DNA of 64,000 nt, taken from NCBI GenBank assembly GCA_018857735.1, contig JABMCL010002957.1:1185001-1249000 (forward strand). The letters are read 5' to 3'. Each line of letters begins with the position of its first letter. Within the stretch, counting starts at the first letter, position 1. The stretch is from Alviniconcha marisindica (lineage: Eukaryota > Mollusca > Gastropoda > Provannidae). Positions 1 to 10,785 of the stretch are shown here, piece after piece. The notes below the pieces were generated by a model. It was not told the origin of the DNA, did no database searches, and worked only from the letters and a program-made list of their open reading frames with translations. Position numbers and translations under genes: made by a program.

Positions 1-226
1 GACATTAAACTCCAATTACTACTACTACTAGGCAGTTTGTGTATGGGTGGGTGACATGGTTTTTCTTGGTTCACTATGGCAAGTGATGATGGTGGATTGG
101 GGGTGAGTGGAGGGGAGGGGGGGGGAATTAGATTTGATCAAGTTGAGCTGTAGTTGTGTTTGTTGTTGTGGTCAGTTGGTTGTGTTTGAAGTTTTAGTCC
201 CATTACCCTGAGATATGAGTAGGTTT

Positions 227-312
<86 letters not shown>

Positions 313-325
313 TGTGTGTGTGTGT

Positions 326-366
<41 letters not shown>

Positions 367-394
367 TGTGTGCGTGTGTGTGTGTGTGTGTGTG
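227..394. repeat. (TG)n microsatellite
   Basis: Nearly pure TG with scattered TATG, about 168 bp, in the upstream intron of the QOR-like gene. Cys-Val and His-Thr frames across it are not coding. Confidence 0.97.
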
Positions 395-585
395 CATTGC
401 ATACAGTTGATTTCAGAGCCCCAGATTAGCGGGTGATGTGCACTGTGCTACGTTTGTGCATTTCAGTTGCTGTTCCCAGCCCCAGATGAGCTGTCGTTGT
501 TAGAAGGGGCAGGTGTTGTGATATCATATGCCACTGCCATGATGGCTTTGTCCCGCACTGCTCAACTGAAAGAGGGGTAGGCAGT

Positions 586-620
586 ATGTCTGTGTGTGTA
601 TTGGAAGTGTGAGTGAGTGC

Positions 621-691
<71 letters not shown>

Positions 692-1010
692 TGAGTGTGT
701 ATGTGTGTGAGTGAGTGAGTGAGTGAGTGAGTGAGTGAGTGTGTGTGGGTGTGTGTGTGGTGTGTGTGTGTGTGTGTGTGTACACGGATGTGTGTGTGCA
801 TGCATGCATTCATGCACGCGTGTGTGTGTGTGTGTAAGTGTGTGTGTGGATTTAGCTGTGTTGGGGTGAGGGGTGGGGGCTGCATCTGAATGTGTGTGTG
901 TGGATTTATCTGTGTGTGGGTGGGAGTAGGTGGGGAGGGGCTACATCTTTATATAATGTGTGGGTGTGTATTCATCTGCATGTGTGTGCATGCATGGTTT
1001 ATAAAGGTGG
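586..1010. repeat. Compound (TG)n/(GTGA)n region
   Basis: TG tract about 622-690, GTGA repeats about 690-740, then further TG-rich stretches with short duplications (tgtgtggattta). Confidence 0.95.
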
Positions 1011-1061
1011 TGTGTATGTGGACAGCAGGGTGTAATGTCAGTGTGTGCTGTCCGTCCCCAG

Positions 1062-1143
1062 GGAGACGGTTTTGGTGACAGCAGCAGCAGGAGCCACAGG
1101 CCTTGCTGCCATTGACATCGCTCTCAACGTCTTCAAGGCTGAG
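1062..1143 (+). CDS. QOR-like exon with Rossmann loop
   Basis: 82 nt, bounded by ccccag and GAG|gtactg. It starts with one nt completing a split codon and ends in phase 0. It encodes ETVLVTAAAGATGLAA through NVFKAE, the beta-alpha-beta dinucleotide-binding turn. Its 3' end is echoed in the tandem array that follows at 1200-2215. Confidence 0.9.
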
Positions 1144-4100
1144 GTACTGCCCTGATCTGTATTGCCCTGTTGTCTTGGCCGCTGTGGCAGTGTCTTAAAG
1201 ATTGAGGCAGGGCTAGTCTTGATCTGTTGGCCACTGTAGTGTTGTGCTTGCCTGTCTGAATATCTTCAAGGCTGAGGCAGTGTTGGTGGTGATCTGTGTA
1301 TCACTATAGTACTGAGCTTGCCATGCAGGGTCAGTGATGATGTCTGTCACTGTAGTGTTGTGATTGCCAGTCTCAGTGTCTCAAGGCTAAGGCAGGGTCA
1401 GTGATGATCTGTTTGTCGCTATAGTGTTGTGATTGCCAGTCTCAGTGTCTTCAAGGCTAAGGCAGGGTCGGTGATGATCTGTTTGTCGCTATAGTGTTGT
1501 GATTGCCAGTCTCAGTGTCTTCAAGGCTAAGGCAGGGTCGGTGATGATCTGTTTGTCGCTATAGTGTTGTGATTGCCAGTCTCAGTGTCTTTAAGGCTAA
1601 GGCAGGGTTGTTGATGAACTGTTTGTCGCTATAGTGTTGTGATTGCCAGTCTCAATGTCTGCAGTGCTAAGGCTGGGTTGGTGATGATCTGTTTGTCGCT
1701 GTTGTGTTAGCCAGTTCCAATCTCTCCAAGGGCAAGGCAGGGTCATTTGATAATGTTTGTCCTTTGGGGCCAGCCCTCAATGTTTTAAAGGCTAAGGCTG
1801 GGTTGGTGATGATCTGTTTGTCGCTGTTGTGTTAGCCAGTTCCAATCTCTCCAAGGGCAAGGCAGGGTCAGTGATAATCTCTGTACCTGCCAGTCCCAAT
1901 GTTTTCAAGGCTAAGGCAGGGTTGGTGATGATCTGTTTGTCGCTGTAGTGTTGTGATTGCCAGTTTCATTGTCTCCAAGGCTAAGGCAGGGTTGGTGATG
2001 ATCTGTTTGTTAGTATAGTGTTGTAATTGCCAGTCTCAATGTCTTCAAGGCTAAGGCAGGGTTGGTGATGATCTGTTTGTAGTTATTGTCTTGTGTTGGT
2101 CAGTCTCAATGTCTTCAAGGCTAAGGCAGGTCAGTGATAACTTCTGTGCCTGCCAGTGCCAGTGTTTTCAAGGCTAAGGCAGAGCCAGTGATGATCTATG
2201 TGTCACCGTTGCGTAGTGCTGGCTACTGTCAGTGTCGTCAGCCTGCTGTGTGCATGACCATTATGTACTGTCAACATTGCAGTAAATTTTAGGTGTTATA
2301 ATGCACAACACATGAAATTGACTGCAGTGTCCCCAGCACATAAAGGTCATGCACACAGCAGGCTGAAGACACGGACATTCTGTAACATTTAAAAGTCATA
2401 CATGGGAATCTTCTGCAAGTAACCGGAAATCAGATCAGATTTCTAGGAAAGTGACAAAACCTGCAATTTTTTTATTGTTCTTGGGGGAGGGGGGGGGAGG
2501 GGTCACAAAAGGATATTAATGGATTTCCACTAGGCAATTTTTTGCCATCACATTTTTAAATTGACAATTATTGACAGGTTATAGGTGTTTGCGGCGGTGC
2601 AGACAAGTGTGCTTTGCTGCGTCAGCGCGGCGTGACGCATGCCGTTGACTATCGCGCGGAGAAGATACGAGATCGCGTGAAAGAGATCACATCAGGAAGG
2701 GGGGTGGATGTTGTCATGGATCAGGTGGGCGGGGACATCTTCACTGATTGTCTGAAGAGGTACGCTGGCCATCGGTTGTAAGCCTCGCTTCTCACACTGT
2801 GTGATGTAGCACTCCCTTCCCTCTTGTGTTTGCCAGTCCACTTCTCTCTCCTGTTTGCCAGTCCACTTCTCTCTCCTGTTTGCCAGTCCACTTGTCCTTT
2901 CTCCTTTTATTGCCCTTTGGGAATGCCCTGTCTAACCCTGTAGGGAACTCTTTCACCCAGTCACAACACCATATCTTCTCCCTTTGTAGGGAAACCCAGC
3001 TTTCACACAGTTGTAACATCACAATTACTGTCTTCTCCCTCTGTAGGCAAACCTTTTTCCCAATGATAACATCACAATTACTGTCTTAATTCTCCCTCTG
3101 TAGGCAAACCTTTCTCCCAGTCGTAAGAAGACAATTACTATCTTACTAGGAAAACCTTTCTCCCAATGATAACATCACAATTACTGTCTTCTCCCTTTGT
3201 AGGCAAACCTTTCTCCCAATGATAACACCACAGTTACTATCTTCTCCCTCTGTAGGCAAACCTTTCTCCCAATGATAACACCACAGTTACTATCTTCTCC
3301 CTCTGTTGGCAAACCTTTCTCCCAGTCATAAGAAGACAGTTACTGTCTTCTTCCTCTTTAGGCAAACCTTTCTCCCAGTCATAAAATCTAGTCTGCTCCC
3401 TCTGGAAAGAAACTTTTCACACCGTGTTTTTCTCTCTCTGTAGGGAACCCTTTCACCCAATCATAACTTGTGTCTTCACCCAATCATAACTTGTGTCTTC
3501 ACCCAATCATAACTTGTGTCTTCACCCAATCATAACTTGTGTCTTCACCCAATCATAACTTGTGTCTTCACCCAATCATAACTTGTGTCTTCACCCACAT
3601 CTTTCCCCATCAACTTGTGTCTTCACCCAATCATAACTTGTGTCTTCACCCAATCATAACTTGTGTCTTCACCCAATCATAACTTGTGTCTTCACCCAAT
3701 CATAACTTGTGTCTTCACCCAATCATAACACTGTGTTTTCTCCTGTAGGAAAACCTTTCACCCAATCATAACACTGTGTCTTCACCATCTATAGGGAAAC
3801 ATTTCACCCAGTCATAGCACTGTGTCTTCACCCTCTGTAGGAAAACCTTTCACCCAATCATAACACTGTGTCTCCACCCTCTGTAGGAAAACCTTTCACC
3901 CAATCATAACACTGTGTCTCCACCCTCTGTAGGAAAACCTTTCACCCAATCATAACACTGTGTCTCCACCCTCTGTAGGAAAACCTTTCACCCCATCTTC
4001 TCTGTAGGAACCCTTTCCCGCCAGTCATAACACCCCATCAGCTCTATACAGTCATGACTGTGATTATGTAGCTGTAAGCTATACAATTACTGCAGCATAG

Positions 4101-6981
4101 TGTTTGATAACAGTAAATTATGCAGAGTCTGATTGTAGCATATAGCGTGTTAAGGTCCAGCTGTAAACTGTCCTGTGATAAAAGTGCGTTGTTTGAGGGT
4201 CTAACCGCGAACTGTCCCATGATTGCAGGACAGCTTTTGAGGGTTTGACAGTAAGGTGTCCTGACTGATTGCAGTGTGGTGTGTGTGAGTTTCACTCCCA
4301 TGATTGCAGCAATAGCATTTGAGGGTTTAACAGTAAAGTGTCCCTATTGTGATTGCTGCATAGTTTCTGAGGGTCTGACAATATATTGTGATTTTCAGTG
4401 TAGCATGTGAGAGTCTTTCTGACAGTAAATATCACTGTCCGTAAATCATCCGGTGATTGATTCATATCATGTGAGTTAGAAAACCATCCTGTAATAAAAG
4501 CATAGCATATGAGTGTCTAACTGCAAAATGCCCTGTGCAGCATATTTCTGGGTCAAACAGTAAACTACTCTGTGCTTGTAACATAGCCGTTGAGGTCCTA
4601 ACAGTAATCATTAAACTGCCCTGTGAATGTAGCATAGCCATTGAGGTACTAACAGTAATTATTAAACTGCCCTGTGAATGTAGCATAGCCATTGAGGTCC
4701 TAACAGTAATCATTAAACTGCCCTGTGAATGTAGCATAGCCATTGAGGTCCTAACAGTAATCATTAAACTGCCCTGTGAATGTAGCATAGCCATTGAGGT
4801 CCTCACCGTAATCAGTAAACTGCCCTGTGATTGCAGCATAGCATTTAAGATTCTAACTATAACCAGTAAACTGCCCTGTGATTGCTGCATAGTATTTGAA
4901 GTAAATTTGAGCCTGTTTACATAGCATGTTAACCATGTAAACTGCCCTGTGATGTGAGCATAGCATTTGAGATTCTAACAGTAACAATAAACTGCCCTGT
5001 GATTGCTAGCATAGTTTTGAGGTTTCAGCAGTAAAGATTCTAACTATCCTAAGTGATGTGCTGATGCATTTAATTTTCCAGAAAATTGATTGCAGCATAG
5101 TATTTGAGGTTTCAGCAGTAACCAGTAAACTGCCCTGTGATGATTGCAGCATAGCATTTGAGGTTCTAACAGTAACAATAAACTGCCCTGTGATTGTGCT
5201 GGGATTTGAGGTTCAGCAGTAACTCAGTCAACTATCCGTGTTTGCGATAGTCATGGATGACAATAACCAGCGCCTGTGATTGGAGCATAGCATATGAGCA
5301 TGCGAACCCAGCCCACTAGTCCTACTGATGCAGCATAGCATTTGAGATTCTAACAATAACCAGTAAACTGCCCTATGATTGCAGCATAGTATTTGAGGTT
5401 TCAGCAGAAACCAGTGAACTGCCCTATGGTTGCAGCATAGTATTTGAGGTTTTAGCAGTAACCAGTAAACTGCCCTGTGATTGCAGCATAGTATTTGAGG
5501 TTTCAGCAGTAACCAGTCAACTATCCTGTGATTGCAGCATAGCATTTGAGATTCTAACAATAACCAGTAAACTGCCCTGTGGTTGCTGCATAGTATTTGA
5601 GGTTTCAGCAGTAACCAGTCAACTATCCTGTGATTGCAGCATAGCATTTGAGATTCTAACAATAACCAGTAAACTGCCCTGTGATTGCAGCATAGTATTT
5701 GAGGTTTCAGCAGTAACCAGTCAACTATCCTGTGATTGCAGCATAGCATTTGAGATTCTAACATTGTAACAATAACCAGTAAACTGCCCTGTGATTGCAG
5801 CATAGTATTTGAGGTTTCAGCAGTAACCAGTCAACTATCCTGTGATTGCAGCATAGCATTTGAGATTCTAACAATAACCAGTAAACTGCCCTGTGATTGC
5901 AGCATAGTATTTGAGGTTTCAGCAGTAACCAGTAAACTGCCCTGTGGTTGCAGCGTAACATTTGAGGGTCGTGTGGTGACAGTGGGCTACGCGTCAGGCT
6001 CCATCCCATCTGTCTCCATCAACCAGCTGCTGCTGAAGTCATGCAGCATCCGCGGCGTGTGGTGGGGCAGCTATGGAATGCGACACCCGGAGGCCTTCCT
6101 TCAGTCCATCACTGATGTCATGAGCGCCATCAAGGAAGGAAAACTGCACCCACACATCGGCAAGGTGTTTCCATTAGAAGAGGTAAACCTTGAACCAAAA
6201 ACGTTTGTGTTATAGGAAAGCAGTCACCCATGGTGGAGTTTTGCCTCAAGAGGTGACGGCCAGACCACACATGCCATCCTCCTCACAGATACAGTGAGCT
6301 TGCTATGTACACAAAGTGAAACATGGAACCAGAAGCCCAGACTGTTGTGTGTCAATTTTCGGCTTCCACCTTCGAAACCTCCTGTGGCTGTACTGCCCTG
6401 GTCATGCCGGAGTGAAGGGTAACGACCGAGCTGTGACGGTTGCTTTGCCCACCTGTCTATCTGACAGGTGGGCAAAGCAACCGTCACAAGTCTAAAGTGT
6501 TGAAAGGTTTGAAACACTACCTGCGGGCACAAAGCCAAAGACGTCACACCATTGATTGCCTGGTGGAGAGAGGCGTTGAAAGAAGAAGCACTAGATGATC
6601 TTCCTTGAAAGGACGAGAGAGGGTCATTGTCAGTCAGATAAACATTGAACTGTTTCAAAGGCAATGTTGGGGAAACTTCTGAGAGACGGGGTGGAGCGCA
6701 TACGGGCTTTTCCGAGCACATAGATACCATCCTGAACTGAACGATGAAGCTATATCGAATCGCTTATTGCTTTTCCTTTTCAATGGCATTTGTTGGATGA
6801 GATGCAAGGACAATGGCAACTTTGATGAACTAGATAGATGTCAGTTCAAACAACTTGTGGGTGCAGATGTTCCCTCGTGATAGTTGTTCTTTGTGTGTGT
6901 GTGCAGGTCAACACTGCCTTTGACTACATCATGAGTCGGCAGTCCACAGGGAAGGTGGTGCTGAAGATGAGGGATGACTGA
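1062..6981 (+). CDS. Quinone oxidoreductase-like protein 2 homologue, 3' part (4 exons)
   Basis: Four exons (1062-1143, 2578-2759, 5954-6182, 6907-6981) join in phase to 188 codons plus stop. The protein is a zinc-independent medium-chain dehydrogenase/reductase expected to transfer hydride from NAD(P)H to quinone-like or enone substrates; the true substrate of this subfamily is not known. Visible motifs: a Rossmann dinucleotide loop AAAGATGLAA in the first exon, VIGVCGGADK and VDVVMDQVGG in the second, and EGRVVTVGYASG, SIRGVWWGSYG and GKVFPLEE in the third. The C-terminus GKVVLKMRDD fits the end of the family. No zinc-binding cysteine cluster is seen. The family is about 350 residues, so the N-terminal half and promoter lie before base 1. 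The introns hold a LINE fragment, an inverted-repeat element and minisatellites. The gene is convergent with the alpha2/delta gene. Confidence 0.9.
1200..2215 (+). repeat. ~70-bp minisatellite seeded by the QOR exon 1062-1143 end
   Basis: Units contain gtcttcaaggctaaggcagg then gtgatgatctgtttg. The end of the exon and its donor region reads gtcttcaaggctgag|gtactgccctgatctgt. The array is therefore a tandem expansion of the exon-intron junction, although the GT of the donor is lost in most copies. Confidence 0.85.
2230..2374. mobile_element. Inverted-repeat (MITE-like or foldback) element
   Basis: Arms of about 54 bp (2230-2283 and 2321-2374) pair with roughly ten mismatches; the core ggtcatgcacacagcaggct is exact. 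The spacer is only ~37 bp. No clear target duplication was identified. Confidence 0.7.
2578..2759 (+). CDS. QOR-like exon, cofactor-binding domain
   Basis: 182 nt, bounded by ttgacag and AAG AG|gtacgc. It encodes VIGVCGGADK, then GVTHAVDYR and GVDVVMDQVGGD, ending CLK plus two nt of a serine codon. This is the second half of the nucleotide-binding domain (adenine side and the strand with the VxDQVGG signature). Confidence 0.93.
2826..4010. repeat. Succession of minisatellites in a QOR intron
   Basis: 25-bp units (gtttgccagtccacttctc) at 2826-2895; ~50-bp units with ctgtaggcaaacctttctcc at about 3040-3400; 23-bp units (cttcacccaatcataacttg) at about 3445-3730; ~46-bp units (aaaacctttcacccaatc) at about 3740-4000. 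Confidence 0.9.
4560..5953 (+). repeat. ~51-bp / 102-bp dimer array ending in the acceptor of QOR exon 3
   Basis: Units read ..ctgtgattgcag|catagcatttgagg.. while the true junction is ctgtggttgcag|cgtaacatttgaggg at 5954. A dozen or more copies therefore carry a decoy 3' splice site plus the first ~14 exon-like bases. Confidence 0.9.
5954..6182 (+). CDS. QOR-like exon, substrate-domain return
   Basis: 229 nt, bounded by ggttgcag and GAA GAG|gtaaac. The first nt completes AG-C (Ser), giving S-VTFEGRVVTVGYASG, then SIRGVWWGSYG and HPHIGKVFPLEE. The acceptor and first bases of this exon are the template-like end of the long array upstream (about 4560-5953). Confidence 0.95.
6340..6755 (+). pseudogene. 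LINE fragment, RNase H domain
   Basis: Plus-strand translation gives LLWLYCPGHAGVKGNDRA, then (after a frame change) LKHYLRAQSQRRHTIDCLVE and SLKGRERVIVSQINIE. PGHAGVxGNxxAD is the conserved end of RNase H in I/Jockey-like non-LTR retrotransposons. The reading frame is broken by frameshifts, stops and an inverted insertion at 6432. It lies in the last QOR intron and is not part of that gene. Confidence 0.85.
6432..6488. repeat. Perfect 26-bp foldback inside the LINE fragment
   Basis: Arms 6432-6457 and 6463-6488 are exact reverse complements with a 5-nt loop (tatct). The right arm is native RNase H sequence (GCT GAC AGG.. after GNDRA) and the left arm is an extra inverted copy. Confidence 0.95.
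6907..6981 (+). CDS. QOR-like terminal coding exon
   Basis: 75 nt after a TG-rich acceptor (gtgtgtgcag). It encodes VNTAFDYIMSRQSTGKVVLK then MRDD and TGA (6979-6981). The A-x-x-G-K-V-V-L pattern is the usual C-terminal strand of MDR reductases. Confidence 0.95.
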   Translation, partial: VNTAFDYIMSRQSTGKVVLKMRDD

Positions 6982-7080
6982 TGGTCTGCACCCATTGCTG
7001 AAAGGACCAATGCTAGCTTTAAGACTGAGGTGGCAGGGGGGAGGGGGGGTTAATGCAATGTGATGCGCCACTCTAGTCCC

Positions 7081-7255
7081 ATTTCCCAGAACAGCCCCCT
7101 GCTCCTGTTCTGAGAACCCAGAACAAGGCTACCAACATTTCTGTCTTTTAAAATGGCAGACTGGAACTGGACAGTCCCAGAACAGCCCCCTGCTCCTGTC
7201 CATGGAACCCAGAACTAGGCTATCAAAGTTTCTGTCTTTTAAAATGGCAAACTGG
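7081..7255. repeat. ~105-bp tandem duplication in the QOR 3' region
   Basis: Two copies of a segment containing cagaacagccccctgctcct and tttctgtcttttaaaatggc, directly after the QOR-like stop, probably in the 3' UTR. Confidence 0.8.
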
Positions 7256-7369
7256 GCAGCTCTGAAAAGGTTTCTAGACTGGCCCTAAAACCTCATCTCT
7301 TTCAGAAAAGCTTCCAATCTTTTGCCCACATCGCTGTGGCACATTTCCTTTTCCGTGTCTATAGCATTA

Positions 7370-7371
<2 letters not shown>

Positions 7372-7416
<45 letters not shown>
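7372..7416. repeat. (TG)n microsatellite
   Basis: About 45 bp of TG followed by (CATG)n. Confidence 0.95.
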
Positions 7417-7744
7417 ATGCATGCATGCATCTGTGTGTGTGGAGGGCATCAGAGTGTGTGTGTAGATGTATACTGTTGACAAATACTTTGCTGTTGTACA
7501 CACCTAATACTGTTGTGTTTCTTGAAAGGTCAGTCGCATCAATAATGTCCTTTATTATTATAATTAAGTTTGATGTAAGTGGCAAGCTTGTAATGGCATG
7601 CTTGTGGAGTTTACGCTTTTAGGGGTCTGGCAGCGTCATTAAAAGTGCATGGGCACGAGTCAGTAGAACGGTACCCACCATCCATGCATCCTTTGGTTGG
7701 AGCGATTATGTTTTTGCTGTGGTACTGACGCATTACTTGCAGGT

Positions 7745-8290
7745 GTGTGTGTGTGTGTGAGAGCGCAGAAAGGTTCAGCAAGCTTTGTTTTCTATGTGGT
7801 GGTAACGTGTCTGTGCTTGTGTGCATGCGCCTGCATGCACAGGAATCGACACTCATGAACATTCTTGCCCTTTTATAAAGTATTAATAATCATGTTTTAA
7901 AAATGGTACTTACCTGTTGATTGCATGTGTGTGTGTGTGTTTATGTGCAAGCATGCTTCAGAAAAAAGGTACAGAAGACAAACTTTGGTTATGTTTTGTA
8001 TGTGGTGGTAATGTGTGTGCGTGCTTCAGAAAAAAGGTACAGAACACAAGCTTTGGTTATGTTTTATATGTGGTGGTAACGTGTGTGTGTGGTGCACACA
8101 CGCACAAGACTTTATTATTAATCATATTTAAAAAATGGTACTTACCTATTGAGTGTGTGTATGTGAGAGAGAAGAGAGGTACAGAAGACACATTTTGTTT
8201 ATGTTTTATACGTGGTGGTATTGTGTGCGAGTGTGTGCATGCATGCACAAGACTCGACACAGGAGAACATTCTTTCCTTTATTTCAAACA
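7745..8290. repeat. Diverged ~150-bp tandem repeats
   Basis: Three or four copies sharing cagaaaaaaggtacagaaga, ggttatgttttgtatgtggt and a TG-rich head. Confidence 0.8.
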
Positions 8291-10490
8291 GAACCATGGT
8301 CAATAAAGTTAGTGTGAAACAAAGGAACATTGTTGAACCCGACTCAATACAAGGTGGAAACAAAGTGAACGAGAATGGATTGATTGAACAGGACAAATAT
8401 TGCACTGCAGGTGATGTGTGTGGGGAGGGTGAGGAAAATTGATAAAATATAAAATAAAAAAAGATTGCACACATCTAGTAAACAGTAACAACTCATAGAG
8501 TATCATAAATACTGGAATCTCTAAACTTTCAAAAAGTAAGTTCAAAGCAACAAACATTTACATCAAACAAAACTTTGAACTGTCAATGTTTGAGCACCCA
8601 ACACTTGAGGAGAAAATGAAGTTAACACAGTTGGCTGAAGGACCCCACACCGCAAACCAAACAGACCTTTCCCACTCTGCATCAGTAGAAAGGGTCTGGT
8701 GCATGTAAAGGCAGCGTTATCTGAAACCATCCAAGTGCCACCACAAACCTCAAACAACTTGTGGGGGGAAAAAATGGGGTTACTGCCAAACAAAGATGGC
8801 TTTGTAATTTCGGTTAAAGAACACGCGAAGAAACCTGAACAGTGCCCCAATTTGTTTTTCTTTTCTTTTTCTTGCTTCTGTTTGAGATGTGTAATACCCT
8901 TACAACTGTAAGAAACTAAAACACCAACAGGCACTGCAGGGTGAACAAATTGGAAAAGAAAAGAAGAAAAGAGCAGATGAACACAGTTCAGCTGTTAGAT
9001 TATATCACATCAAAAATGGGGACTTTAACATAATTCTGTACGTTATTAATGTTGCCTTACGTGCACACAAGAGTATTCAACCCGTGTTGCATTGCTGTAA
9101 AAGAAGTAACGAAGAATTTCACCATTTCAGTCATGCCAATACCACCACCTTGTCTGTACAGTGAGCAGTTTCGTGTTTTATTCCAGACACAACTGAAACG
9201 TAAACAGCTGGTAGTTTTCCAGTGTGTCACTATTGCTGAAACGGACCCAGGAGATGAACATTTAAACAAAGCTACAGTAATTACAAAAGAGATCAACAAG
9301 AACAAACAAAAATGTCAATCACAAAATCCTCCAAAACCAGACCATAATACTAACAGTGCCTATGTTAACATGTTTAGATCTCGGACACCTTCATCTTGCC
9401 TCCTGGGTGATCGTGAAAACTCTAAAGTGAGCAATAAATAGCAAAACAGGAGAAGAAATGCAGCCTGTAAAAAGATAAAGGATAGAAGTTAACATGAGGA
9501 AAAAGATTTTGCCGTTGCTATTGCACATTCCCGAAAACAAATTAATGGCAAGTACATTTAAAGAGATATGGATACAAAAATATCAAAAAATCGAGCAAGC
9601 CAAAAAAATGTCATGTGTAATTCCATTTTTATGGAAGTGGATACCCAAATGGCATCCAGTTACAGATTATTATTTTTTTTTAAATATCAGGCCATAGTGC
9701 GACTGACACCTTTAGCCTCAGAGGTTTCTGTATCTGTACAAATGGAACCTCACCTTAATTCAGAGTGAAGAGGCCAAAAGGTGCACAAACACCAGGCCAG
9801 AAACAAAAGAGTAAAGTGGGTGACAAACAGTAATGAGGTGAATGGCAGGAACAAACGTGGCAACAGGGTAAACACCCGGGTGAAGAGAAAGTAATGAAAC
9901 AAAACGGTTTATCTGACATACATACCCGATAAAGTAACAAAATACATGCCATAATTAGCAAGTGCCGCTCTCTATATAGGACTCATCAAGGAACTATAAC
10001 TCTGTTACACGTCAACCCCAGTTTAACACCCTTTCCTAGGGATGGATACCTCCTCAACAGCAGGTCCGAACTCAGAGATGCTGGCACGAGATTCTTCCGA
10101 CTGCTGTCTGGAAGTTGACTGTTCTACAGTGCGTGCAAGTCTGTGTCATCCTGCAAATCCGACTGCACGGGTAACTTGGGCGTAAGAGGATGGCGGCAGT
10201 AAGACGCTTCATGCCATCCTCAAACTTCATGTCCTGAGACTTCATCCCAGCTTGCACCAGTACCACGCAAGTAAAACTGGCGTTACCCCAACTGAGCAGG
10301 CCAGCTTGTCTGTAACCTGTCTTGACGCCGTTAAACATCAAAGTGTGACAAATATTTATGAGGTCACACCTCTCTCTGAGTCAGCCAGCCAAACTGCAGT
10401 AATTGCAAACACACAGCATGCAAATCGCTGCATCGCAGATTCCCGCGTTGATGACCTGCATCAGGCTGCTGTGTCAATCCAGTCAATGAT
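8291..10490. other. Intergenic, no gene recognised
   Basis: No supported exon on either strand. The longest open frames (minus 8563-8934, plus 9049-9441) match nothing I recognise and have low-complexity lysine-rich parts. This could be 3' UTR or old repeat. Confidence 0.5.
8302..8307 (+). terminator. Candidate polyadenylation signal for the QOR-like gene
   Basis: AATAAA about 1.3 kb after the QOR-like stop. On the opposite strand another AATAAA lies at 8278-8283, so either convergent gene could end here. No downstream GU-rich element was confirmed. Confidence 0.25.
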
Positions 10491-10494
10491 TGGG

Positions 10495-10785
10495 TGTGAA
10501 TCTGTGAAACGCACACTTTATGAAAGGGTCCACTAGGCATGAATCTGTGAAACACACTTTATGAAGGGGTCCATTGGGTGTGTATCTGTGAAACACTTTA
10601 TGAAGGGGTCCATTAGGTGTGAATCTGTGAAACACACTTTATGAAGGGGTCCATTGGGTGTAAATCTGTGAAACACACACACTTTATGAAGGGGTCCATT
10701 GGGCATGAATCTGTGAAACACACACACTTTATGGAGTCCATTGTGCGTGAATCTGTGAAACACTTTATGAAGGGGTCCACCCTGG
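10495..10785. repeat. ~40-bp minisatellite
   Basis: About seven units containing gaatctgtgaaacacacttt and atgaaggggtccattgggtg. Confidence 0.95.

Noticed and set aside
172..885. Open frames of His-Thr or Cys-Val repeats across CA/TG tracts (also at 23401-24074, 49166-49942, 51559-51878, 62127-62691)
   Set aside because: Dinucleotide repeats have no stop codons in most frames; no start context, homology or splice structure supports coding.
6224..6730. 168-codon minus frame
   Set aside because: Antisense shadow of a plus-strand LINE RNase H fragment (PGHAGVKGND).
8563..8934. 123-codon minus frame as a possible gene
   Set aside because: Single frame with no recognised homology, no splice evidence and a lysine-rich low-complexity part; more likely UTR or old repeat.
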